Made by a program: the position numbers and the translations under genes
Shown here: piece by piece, positions 36,263 through 43,788 of the stretch
Layout of the letters: the number at the start of each line of letters is the position of its first letter
Numbering within the stretch: the stretch's first letter is position 1
Source: Pirellula staleyi DSM 6068
GTDB taxonomy: Bacteria; Planctomycetota; Planctomycetia; Pirellulales; Pirellulaceae
Assembly: GCA_945875845.1 (NCBI GenBank)
Contig: CAMCMB010000020.1
Span: forward strand, 1-64,000
Length of the DNA: 64,000 nucleotides
Direction: 5' to 3'
The notes under the pieces: model-generated
Databases searched by the model: none
What the model was told of the DNA's origin: nothing
What the model saw: the letters and a program-made list of their open reading frames with translations, nothing else

Positions 36263-36541
36263 CTCGTAGTCTAGCTGTACCAAATCAAAATCTCTGCAAT
36301 GCAGATTCCATTAATCGCCTCATGCTGTCATGACTATCGACCCGAATCCCTCGCTTACGGGCTTGTTGATTTAATCACAACCCGAAGTGTAAACGAGGGA
36401 CTCTTTGCCACTCACTGACGTTTCGGGTTATGATAAAACCATAGCTTAGGTAAAGACTCATTAAAGCAACAAGCCCTTACGCGTCGGGTTTCCAGCGACA
36501 TTCCACCAAGCGTTGCATGCTGTCCATGACCATCGACTGAT
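36263..36541. other. convergent intergenic region with repeat
   Basis: Holds repeat copy C (36360-36475) and an ATCTCTGCA/TGCAGAT mini-hairpin at about 36291-36307. No gene is seen. Confidence 0.6.
36360..36475. repeat. MITE-like repeat, copy C (different core)
   Basis: The ends GGCTTGTTGATTTAAT and ATTAAAGCAACAAGCC are near-perfect terminal inverted repeats like those of copies A and B, but the core carries AACCCGAAGTGTAAACGAGGG and CGTTTCGGGTTATGAT in place of the ACGGACTT palindromes. Flanks contain CCCGAATCCCTCGCTTACGG and TTACGCGTCGGGTTTCC. Confidence 0.75.
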
Positions 36542-37474
36542 TTAATTGTTCTCGGAAAGTCCCGAGGGGTGACCGACATTGCGCACCGAAGCGAAAATGG
36601 CTTGAACATCACTAAGCAACTGCGTATCCAGGGGTTTTGCAAGCCACTCAGCCCACTTTCGAACGTTTGCTGGGTTTGCGCTTCCAGCCACTGTCGTAGC
36701 TAGATCTGGATGCGAGCAGGAGAACTGCAGTGCAAGCTGAGCGATATCGACTCCCTGTTTGGAGCAAAACTCAGCCGCCTTGCGTGCAGCGACTTGTACT
36801 TCTTGTGGCTCTCTCGTCCAAACAGGGAGGGGAGCGTTGGTGAGCAAGCGAGCAGAGAACGGCCCAGCATTCATGGTTCCTACCCCTTTTGCCTTGAGCG
36901 CCGGAACACATTCGTCCACATAGCGAGTATTCTGAAGAGTGTATTGATTGTAGGACATCACGCAATCGAGGTCAGCTTGATTGCTGATTACATCAAATAT
37001 CTTGAGCGGATAACCGCTAATGCCAATGAAACGAACCTTCCCCGATTTCTGAATCGTGCGCAATGCGGGAATCGTTTCGTCGACGATCTGTTGCAGTGGA
37101 ACGAACTCGATATCATGGCACAAAACGATATCCAAATAGTCTGTTCGCATCCGTTGAAGACTGACATCCACGCTTTCAACCACACGCTTTGCTGAAAAAT
37201 CAAAATGCACAGGATCGTAACGTCCAAGTTTCGTACAGAGGGTGTACGAATCTCGAGGCACGTTCTCTAGGGCGATACCTAACAGGATTTCGGACATCCC
37301 TCTTCCATAGAACGGCGACGTGTCGATAAAATTCAGACCGCATTCGAGAGCGGCTCGCACGCTTTCAAACGCTTCGTCAAGCTGAATGCTTCGAAACTCA
37401 GCACCTAATGAAGATGCACCGAAACTGAGAATTGGTAACTCCAGTCCAGTTTTCCCAAGGCTTCTTTTTTTCAC
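36542..37474 (-). CDS. aldo/keto reductase
   Basis: A 310-aa NAD(P)-dependent oxidoreductase of the AKR (TIM-barrel) superfamily, closest in pattern to galactose/threo-aldose dehydrogenases. The catalytic tetrad is seen: NFIDTSPFYGRG (Asp and Tyr), CTKLGRY (Lys) and LCHDIEF (His). KVRFIGISGYP and DCVMSYNQYTLQN are family blocks. It probably oxidises or reduces a sugar. It is the last gene of the operon rpe to akr, 31 bases after the uxaE gene, so the sugar may be linked to uronate metabolism. Confidence 0.92.
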   Translation of the reverse strand: MKKRSLGKTGLELPILSFGASSLGAEFRSIQLDEAFESVRAALECGLNFIDTSPFYGRGMSEILLGIALENVPRDSYTLCTKLGRYDPVHFDFSAKRVVESVDVSLQRMRTDYLDIVLCHDIEFVPLQQIVDETIPALRTIQKSGKVRFIGISGYPLKIFDVISNQADLDCVMSYNQYTLQNTRYVDECVPALKAKGVGTMNAGPFSARLLTNAPLPVWTREPQEVQVAARKAAEFCSKQGVDIAQLALQFSCSHPDLATTVAGSANPANVRKWAEWLAKPLDTQLLSDVQAIFASVRNVGHPSGLSENN

Positions 37475-37505
37475 TTTTGATTCTGCTCTTCTTAGTTGAG
37501 ATCGC

Positions 37506-38753
37506 CTACACGAACAACGGTTTCAGGTGGCGGTCGTAGAGATTCTCATTCACTTGTTTTGCCACGATAGCCTCATTCGCCTTGAGCAAATCGGTATAGC
37601 GACTGCCACTCTTGGCTGCAACTTTGAACGACACATGCAACAACTGCCGAACGTGAGAATTGAATTGCAGGTTAGATGGGATGTGTCGCAGGGCATTTGC
37701 AAACTCAGGACCGGTCCACGAATTGACAACAGCGACCGACGGCAACTTCGTATGATCGATATCAATCACACTTGCATACGGTGCGCATAACTCGTCCACA
37801 TGTTGCAATGAGTAGGCATAAATCTCTTTCGCAAGAGCCAAGCCATCACCACCCGCTTCTGCGAGACCAATCATTTCTTCCAGCCAGGTGGTACCTGCCG
37901 TTTTGATATGCACACCTGCCCCCGTACTGCGAACGGCATCTCGAATGATCGGATAAAGACTGAACTTGTCGCTGCCGCTATGAACGCTCAGCTTTAGATT
38001 CGCTGGAAGTTGAAATCGATCAATGGCGTAGGCAATGACGGCCAAGTCATCATGAAACTCCTGCTTGAACTGGGCTAAATCACCGACGTAGTCAACACCT
38101 TTGTTAAATCGGCCGGTGAACTTGGGGGCAATGGTTTGCAAGGGCAATTGTTCATCAGCGCAAGCGGCCAAAATGATCAGGAGGTCGGGTGGAGTCTGTG
38201 GCGAATCGGTTTCATCCATAGAAACTTCCGGCACAAAAGCGTCACTCCCCTTGTGCTTGACAATGTAACGATAGGTGTTGCCAGCTTCTTGAACGGCAAG
38301 CAAGTACTTGTTGGCGACGCGGAAAACATCTTCGCGGGATACAGCAACTGGTTCATCGATTCCTGGAATCGAGATCGAACCGATGAGTTCCGGATGCTTC
38401 TTGATAAAAGCGTCGATGTCAGCGTGGGGTGGCGCTTTGCCGATGGAATGGGCGACATCGATCGTGAAGAAATTGGAGCATGCAAGAAAGGGATCGACGG
38501 TTGCCGTTTGAATATGATCGGCATCGACATACCAAGCCTGCTTCCATCCAAGTTCCTCCACCGCGATTTTGGCGGCATCGTAGACGCTTTGAGGTTTGGA
38601 ACCGATAAAAGTGTGTTCGCGGTTCGATTTATTCCAAACGGGAACGACCGACACACCTTCGAGCGCGAGCTGCTGGAAAGCGCGTAGCTGCGCCTTGGCC
38701 TGATGCCCAAAACGATCCCCAATACCGAACGAATATTTCTCGAGCACTAACAT
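37506..38753 (-). CDS. uxaE: tagaturonate/fructuronate epimerase
   Basis: A 415-aa protein of the UxaE family (PF16257), which interconverts D-tagaturonate and D-fructuronate. Blocks: YSFGIGDRFGHQ near the start, WYVDADHI, HKGSDAFVPEVSMDE, KLSVHSGSDKFSLYP and HIKTAGTTWLEEMIG. The metal-binding His and Asp lie in these. ATG at 38753 has a strong GGGGGG site eight bases upstream; a start at 38804 would overlap the accD gene. It lies 35 bases after accD. It gives a route for galacturonate/glucuronate breakdown. Confidence 0.85.
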   Translation of the reverse strand: MLVLEKYSFGIGDRFGHQAKAQLRAFQQLALEGVSVVPVWNKSNREHTFIGSKPQSVYDAAKIAVEELGWKQAWYVDADHIQTATVDPFLACSNFFTIDVAHSIGKAPPHADIDAFIKKHPELIGSISIPGIDEPVAVSREDVFRVANKYLLAVQEAGNTYRYIVKHKGSDAFVPEVSMDETDSPQTPPDLLIILAACADEQLPLQTIAPKFTGRFNKGVDYVGDLAQFKQEFHDDLAVIAYAIDRFQLPANLKLSVHSGSDKFSLYPIIRDAVRSTGAGVHIKTAGTTWLEEMIGLAEAGGDGLALAKEIYAYSLQHVDELCAPYASVIDIDHTKLPSVAVVNSWTGPEFANALRHIPSNLQFNSHVRQLLHVSFKVAAKSGSRYTDLLKANEAIVAKQVNENLYDRHLKPLFV

Positions 38754-38788
38754 CAAAATCCCCCCAGGATTTCGACCAACAACGGTCC

Positions 38789-39634
38789 TTAGAGTTTGCC
38801 GCAAAAGTCGATGGCAGCTGCAATTTCCGGCTTGAGCCGAAATCGATCAATGATTCGATCGATGTAGCCGTGCTCAAGCAAAAACTCGCTGGTTTGAAAG
38901 CCTTCAGGGAGTTCGATCTTCAGAGTTGCTTTGATGGTTCGAGGGCCTGCGAATCCGATTAGCGCTTTCGGCTCTGCGAACACCAAATCGCCCAAGCTTG
39001 CGAAACTGGCGGCTACTCCGCCCATCGTTGGGTTGGTCAGTACGCTGATAAAGAGTCCGCTATTCGCATGATACCTTGCTAGCGCCGCCGAGACTTTGGC
39101 CATTTGCATGAGAGACAAAATGCCTTCGTGCATTCGAGCTCCCCCACCGGAACCGCTCACAATGATCAATGGCAACGAGTGCTCTGTGGCTCTTTCGATC
39201 AAGCGAGTCAAACGTTCACCGACCACCGAGCCCATACTGCCCATGATGAACGCAGAGTCGGTCACAGCAATTGCAACGCGACGCGCGCGAATCATGCCTG
39301 TTCCGCACAAAGCCGCGTCCGTCAAACCCGTTCTGGCCTGTTCTGCCACCAATCGCTCGGAGTACTTTTTCTTGTCCGAGAACGTAAGTGGATCGGTAGG
39401 CATTACATGTTCATCGCAAACCTCAAAGGTCCCTTCATCCAGCAATTGGACTATGCGGTCTCGGGCGGAGACATACATGTGATGCTGACACTTCGGACAG
39501 ACATTGAGATTGCGTTCAATCTCCTTGCAATAAATCGAATCGCCACAGCCTGGGCATTTGATCCATAGACCTTCGGGTACACCGCGTTTGGTGTTGGTCG
39601 AAGGTGGTTCGAGAGGTGATTCCGCTATGAACAT
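38789..39634 (-). CDS. accD: acetyl-CoA carboxylase carboxyltransferase subunit beta
   Basis: A 281-aa enzyme subunit that with AccA transfers the carboxyl group from biotin to acetyl-CoA, the first step of fatty acid synthesis. An N-terminal zinc ribbon (CPGC and CPKC) is present, followed by the carboxyltransferase fold: [39 protein letters not shown] and [13 protein letters not shown]. Length is normal. ATG at 39634 preferred over the TTG before it. It sits in the middle of the rpe to akr operon. Confidence 0.96.
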   Translation of the reverse strand: MFIAESPLEPPSTNTKRGVPEGLWIKCPGCGDSIYCKEIERNLNVCPKCQHHMYVSARDRIVQLLDEGTFEVCDEHVMPTDPLTFSDKKKYSERLVAEQARTGLTDAALCGTGMIRARRVAIAVTDSAFIMGSMGSVVGERLTRLIERATEHSLPLIIVSGSGGGARMHEGILSLMQMAKVSAALARYHANSGLFISVLTNPTMGGVAASFASLGDLVFAEPKALIGFAGPRTIKATLKIELPEGFQTSEFLLEHGYIDRIIDRFRLKPEIAAAIDFCGKL

Positions 39635-39651
39635 CAATGCTCGATTCTTGT

Positions 39652-40350
39652 TTAGAGGCGACGTGAGATGGATGGATCTTGCGATGGGCTATGGCCAAGC
39701 GAACTTGCGAAATCAACCCGTACAGTGCTCGAAACCGCAGTCACCGTGGTTGCACGCGAAGGACGCAAACCAACCGAAAGTAGGCTGTCGTGGGAGTCCG
39801 AATCGATCATTTCCCAAGAACCATTGTCTTGTTCGGTCTTCCAAACATCTTGCAAGTCAGTGGCTTTCAGCTTGTGAGCCACGAGACTCGCCAATGGCTC
39901 AGGGATAACAACGGCGATGGTTTCATTCGCATGCTTTTTGCAAAGTTTGTTGATCATCTTCTCAACGCGTGCTTCGGCTTCACCCACGGTTTCTCCGCCT
40001 GGTGGGCAAAATGCTCGTGGATTTTCCTGAAGCTGCTTGAATAAACGAGGCTGCTGACGCTTTAGGTCGTCGATCAATTTGCCTTGCCAAAGTCCATGAT
40101 CGAGATTGCGAAAGCACTCGCACACCTTCCATTTGACTTTGGTTTGATCAGCGATCTCACGAGCCGTGCACTTAGCGGACTCGCATGGTCCACTGTAAAC
40201 CACCGATATGGGGAGGGTTGCCATTTCGCCCGCGATTCGGCACACCTGCTCCAAGCCTGCGGCAGAGAGTGGCATATCCAAGCAGCCCTTGATTCGCTCT
40301 TGCTCATCGAAGGCGGTGGAACCCGGTCGCACGACAACAATATTACACAT
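39652..40350 (-). CDS. histidine phosphatase-fold protein without catalytic histidines
   Basis: A 232-aa protein of the phosphoglycerate mutase/histidine phosphatase fold: [57 protein letters not shown] and [14 protein letters not shown]. Normal enzymes begin RHG; here it is RPG. The second His (usually VxHG) is also missing: the matching site is [13 protein letters not shown]. It is therefore probably a pseudoenzyme acting as a binding or regulatory protein. It lies between rpe (49 bases) and accD (17 bases). ATG at 40350 chosen; TTG at 40356 is possible. The C-terminal 60 residues are of low complexity. Confidence 0.78.
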   Translation of the reverse strand: MCNIVVVRPGSTAFDEQERIKGCLDMPLSAAGLEQVCRIAGEMATLPISVVYSGPCESAKCTAREIADQTKVKWKVCECFRNLDHGLWQGKLIDDLKRQQPRLFKQLQENPRAFCPPGGETVGEAEARVEKMINKLCKKHANETIAVVIPEPLASLVAHKLKATDLQDVWKTEQDNGSWEMIDSDSHDSLLSVGLRPSRATTVTAVSSTVRVDFASSLGHSPSQDPSISRRL

Positions 40351-40399
40351 ACACAAAAATTCCGGAGAGTTACTTAGCGATTGACTTCGCGCTGCACCC

Positions 40400-41098
40400 T
40401 TATGTTTGCATTTCGCGACGCAATCGAGTCATCGCCTGGCAGTAATCTGCTTGGCGAAAGAGAGCAGAACCAACAACAAGCAGGTCTGCTCCGTTGACCG
40501 TACATTGGCCAACTGTTTTTTCATTCACTCCGCCGTCGACTTCTAGGAGAAGCTCCGGACCGAAGGAACTTCGTAGTTCGGATAAACGCTGAAGCGCGAT
40601 AGGATTAAAGGCCTGTCCCCCAAAACCGGCCTCGACACTCATTATCAACACCAAGTCGCAATCAGGCACAAAAGGGAGCAACCGATTGAAATCGGTAGAG
40701 GGATTGATGGCCAGACCCGCCGCAACACCTCGCGCCTTCAGCTTTTCCAGCAAAGGTTTCGGTTCGCTCAGGGCCTCGATATGAAACGTGATACTGTTGG
40801 CACCGGCATCCGCGAATTGCTCCGCATACTTGGATGGATCACTGATCATCAAATGCACATCCAGCGTCAATTGCGTAATCTTTCGGAGCGCATCGACGAT
40901 CGGCATACCATACGTCAAATTGGGAACGAAATGACCATCCATCACATCGAGATGCAAACAATCAACGCCCGCTTCCTCCAGCAATCGCACTTCACGTTCC
41001 AAATTGGCGAAGTCGCACAAAAGCAGGGACGGAAGGATTGTTGGACGAGCCCCCCTAAGGGTTTCGATTGTCTGGGCACGAGAACGAGGCTCGGACAT
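40400..41098 (-). CDS. rpe: ribulose-phosphate 3-epimerase
   Basis: A 232-aa TIM-barrel enzyme of the pentose phosphate pathway. It has ILPSLLLCDFANL, HLDVMDGHFVPNLTYG (metal-binding His and Asp), LDVHLMI, LVLIMSVEAGFGGQAF and LLEVDGGVN. ATG at 41098 gives the usual length; GTG at 41170 would add 24 residues with no family match. It appears to be the first gene of a five-gene operon rpe, phosphatase-like, accD, uxaE, akr. Confidence 0.95.
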   Translation of the reverse strand: MSEPRSRAQTIETLRGARPTILPSLLLCDFANLEREVRLLEEAGVDCLHLDVMDGHFVPNLTYGMPIVDALRKITQLTLDVHLMISDPSKYAEQFADAGANSITFHIEALSEPKPLLEKLKARGVAAGLAINPSTDFNRLLPFVPDCDLVLIMSVEAGFGGQAFNPIALQRLSELRSSFGPELLLEVDGGVNEKTVGQCTVNGADLLVVGSALFRQADYCQAMTRLRREMQT

Positions 41099-41179
41099 AT
41101 ACGTTGGATGAATGGACAAGGAACGACTCGCTGCTTGAAAACGACAGCAAACCACGTTGGTCGGAGACACTAGAATAGA

Positions 41180-41506
41180 TAATGGTCGGTGGTTTCGACA
41201 AGGGGCAATCTGCCGCTAGGCTCACGGATGCACCTAACAACTCTCGCAAATGATCGTCCGCAAAGACTTTACGGCTTTCAAAATGAACCAAGCCAAGGTG
41301 TGAAATGCTCCGATATTCAGCGTTTTCGCTTCCGACTTTGCCGATTAAACAATGGAAACAGGTGGTACAGTCGTCGCTCAATGGCGAGGCCAGGTAAAGC
41401 CGATAAGGATCAGGAACGGATTGGGAAGTCGGTTCAATCGCAAGATTGATCGTCCGACAGCAAGGGTCATGGTGTGACGATGGAGCGGTACACCATGGCC
41501 TTTTTT
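41180..41506 (+). ncRNA. candidate small RNA ending in an orphan terminator
   Basis: No plus-strand gene lies between 36262 and 42957, yet a well-formed terminator occurs on the plus strand at 41462-41506. The sequence before it has several possible stems and no good open frame. This suggests an unannotated non-coding transcript of up to about 330 bases. The 5' end is a guess. It does not show the conserved blocks of RNase P RNA or tmRNA. Confidence 0.35.
41462..41506 (+). terminator. plus-strand intrinsic terminator
   Basis: AAGGGTCATGGTGT pairs with ACACCATGGCCTT (a 12-bp stem with a 2-base bulge) and the stem runs into TTTTTT. On the minus strand no T-run follows, so the direction is plus. 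Confidence 0.65.
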
Positions 41507-41572
41507 GATTGGTAGTCCAAATTCCCATTTCGGACCGCGAACGATGATTAGGCCAGAACGACGGAGTCTGGG

Positions 41573-42763
41573 CTACATTCGAACGTCCATGATCGAAAAG
41601 TCGTCATCCAGCACTTTGTTGCCCTTCAGCATTCCAACGTGTTGTATTAGTCGATCCATCTTGTTCTGATCCTCGTTGTCTGGCTGTGACATGAACTGGA
41701 TGAACTCTCGAAACGTCCAAGTCTCTCCGTCCTGTTTGTGAACTTCGAATGCCCCGTCACTATAGATGAAAATCCGAGAATTCTCAGGAACGAGGATCTC
41801 CTTCTGCTCAAATGAGTCCCACTCAAACATGCCAACTCCAGGATTGAGTGACTCCAGTTCGGTCGGGGCTATCTGCCCTGGTCTAAATAGCAATGCAGAG
41901 GGGTGGCCGCCTGCACACCAGACCAGTCGACGTGTCTTTATCTCGTAAACGCCGTACCACATGGTGAACGTTCTACCATCTTGTTCATCCATCTTGAAAG
42001 TATTGTTCAACGAAGCTAGCACTTGGCTTGGAACTGCAAAATCGGTGTTGGGCAACGCTCGGGCCCGCAGTACATTCGATACGGCGACCCCAAGTAACGC
42101 CGACGCAAGCCCGTGCCCAGTCACATCCAACAGGTATATCGCAAATCGATCCTCCTCTAGCGGAAAGTACCCTAGAGAGTCACCACCCAACTCAGCGCTG
42201 GGAACAAACCGCCAATCGATCGTGATCGGCTCCGTGATCGGCGCAGGGATAAGAGACGCAACGTACTTCGCGCCCGTCTCCATTTCATTGGCCATTCGTT
42301 GCTCGCTTGCGACCAGTTTTTCAAACATTTCGTTGCGTTCAAGCAGGTTGATGTAAGCGCGCGAATGGTATCGGATTCGAGCGATCAATTCCAAACGGTC
42401 CGGCAATTTAACGAGATAATCGTTTGCCCCAAGTCCAAAGGCCTCCGACTTGGTTTTGGCATCTTCGGTCGACGAGAGAACCACAATAGGAGTGTCTTTG
42501 GTGGCAGAATGGGCCCTGAAGAATTTGACGAGCGTCAATCCATCCACTTCAGGCATGACAAGATCTTGCAATATTACGGTCGGCCTCAACACGGCGGCCA
42601 TTTCGATCGATTCAAATGGGTTTCGGCAGTAGTGCAAATGAATGTCTGTTTGATCGGCCAACATTCGCTTAATCGCTTCGCCAACAATGGCTTGATCGTC
42701 AACCAATAAAACGACGATTCCCAATGGCCTTGTTTCAGGTTGCGAATTTGCCAAACCGCCCAT
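41573..42763 (-). CDS. response regulator with PP2C-type phosphatase (RsbU/SpoIIE-like)
   Basis: A 396-aa protein. Residues about 15-135 form a receiver: VLLVDDQ (Asp22, Asp23), ILQDLVMPEVDG (Asp67 as phosphoacceptor), VVLSST and DYLVKLPD (Lys). After a short linker (about 140-175, coiled) residues about 185-395 form a PP2C/SpoIIE phosphatase: FVPSAELGGDSLGY, IYLLDVTGHGLASALL, WCAGGHPSALLF and DFSIMDVRM. The acidic metal ligands are present. Such proteins dephosphorylate STAS-domain partners. It is divergent from, and 193 bases from, the chemosensory operon and is its probable output. Confidence 0.92.
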   Translation of the reverse strand: MGGLANSQPETRPLGIVVLLVDDQAIVGEAIKRMLADQTDIHLHYCRNPFESIEMAAVLRPTVILQDLVMPEVDGLTLVKFFRAHSATKDTPIVVLSSTEDAKTKSEAFGLGANDYLVKLPDRLELIARIRYHSRAYINLLERNEMFEKLVASEQRMANEMETGAKYVASLIPAPITEPITIDWRFVPSAELGGDSLGYFPLEEDRFAIYLLDVTGHGLASALLGVAVSNVLRARALPNTDFAVPSQVLASLNNTFKMDEQDGRTFTMWYGVYEIKTRRLVWCAGGHPSALLFRPGQIAPTELESLNPGVGMFEWDSFEQKEILVPENSRIFIYSDGAFEVHKQDGETWTFREFIQFMSQPDNEDQNKMDRLIQHVGMLKGNKVLDDDFSIMDVRM

Positions 42764-42956
42764 CCTTTGATTCCTCGATGCTTGCCTAGGATATCACCGC
42801 TGATCGCTATAATCGATTCAACACGCCCCCAATTCGTGCCATTTGCGCAAGAACGCCGGTTCGTTTGCTGCCTTTGCTCGCTTGCATGTTGAATCGCGAG
42901 GCGTCCAGTCTAGACTAAGGAGCGTGGTTTTCCATTCGAAAATAGAGGATTCGTGA

Positions 42957-43787
42957 ATGAGTTACGACCCAAACGAAATGATGCTCGAATTATTCCGAGC
43001 CGAGGTCGAATCGCATTCGGATGCACTGACGGACTCGCTCCTCAAACTTGAACAAGATCCAACTGCAACGAGTTTGTTGGAAGGGTTGATGCGTGCGGCT
43101 CATTCGATCAAAGGTGCAGCTCGAATCGTTCGGGTCGATCCTGCCGCAGAGGTCGCACACGTGATGGAAGACTGCTTCGTCGCCGCCCAACGAGGCGAAT
43201 TGGTGCTCGAACCCGCAGGGATTGATGCCCTCCTGCGTTCGGTAGATCTACTCTCTCAGGTCTCCAAAGCATCGAAAAATCCTAACGTCGATTGGTCTGA
43301 CTTTATCCCTGTCGTCCATTCCACCGTCGGCCAACTACGAAGCGTACTCAACCGACAACCTCCCCCTGTCGAAGCGTTAGACGCGTCGCGTTCGACTACC
43401 GTCGAGCCGCGTACTTTAGAGCCGAATGCAATCGAGCCAAATGCAATCGAGCCGAAAGCCTTAGCTGTTTGCGAGAATGAATCCTTCCAAGCAACGGCAC
43501 TCGCGACTGGTCAAACGAATCGCGTTTCCATACCGAAGTTCTTAAACGTTCACAACGCGGACTCGATTCGACTCCAAATACTCGCGAAATTACAAGTCAA
43601 ACCGCAGCATGTCGAGGTGATTCTCGATTTGTCGCAAACCCAAGATCTCGATGCCGTTGGTCTGGCGCTATTACATTCTGCGATCCAATTCGCGACAAAC
43701 ACAAACCGTTGCATCGAGTTTGAAAATGTTTCGTCCGACTTACGACCCGCACTCCATGCAATCGGCATCACGAGCAAGGACGCTTAG
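42957..43787 (+). CDS. Hpt-STAS protein of chemosensory operon
   Basis: A 276-aa protein. Residues about 5-115 form a histidine phosphotransfer (CheA P1) domain, with AAHSIKGAARIV and the phosphorylatable His49. A Pro/Glu-rich linker (about 135-165) contains a repeated EPNAI motif from a 15-base tandem repeat. Residues about 180-275 form a STAS domain (ILDLSQTQDLDAVGLALL). The serine phosphorylated in anti-anti-sigma STAS domains (usually DSSG) is not present (DAVG), so the STAS part may bind but not be controlled by phosphorylation. It is the first gene of the operon, and the split P1 domain may compete with or feed CheA. Confidence 0.85.
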   Translation: MSYDPNEMMLELFRAEVESHSDALTDSLLKLEQDPTATSLLEGLMRAAHSIKGAARIVRVDPAAEVAHVMEDCFVAAQRGELVLEPAGIDALLRSVDLLSQVSKASKNPNVDWSDFIPVVHSTVGQLRSVLNRQPPPVEALDASRSTTVEPRTLEPNAIEPNAIEPKALAVCENESFQATALATGQTNRVSIPKFLNVHNADSIRLQILAKLQVKPQHVEVILDLSQTQDLDAVGLALLHSAIQFATNTNRCIEFENVSSDLRPALHAIGITSKDA

Positions 43788-43788
43788 T

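Larger units (their letters stand above)
41099..41572. other. intergenic region with plus-strand terminator
   Basis: This 474-base gap lies between two minus-strand genes. It must carry the rpe promoter and also holds a plus-strand terminator-like hairpin (41462-41506) that serves no known plus-strand gene, see the candidate RNA. Confidence 0.5.

Noticed and set aside
41180-41506. RNase P RNA or tmRNA
   Set aside because: The conserved blocks of these RNAs were not found; only a generic candidate RNA can be supported.
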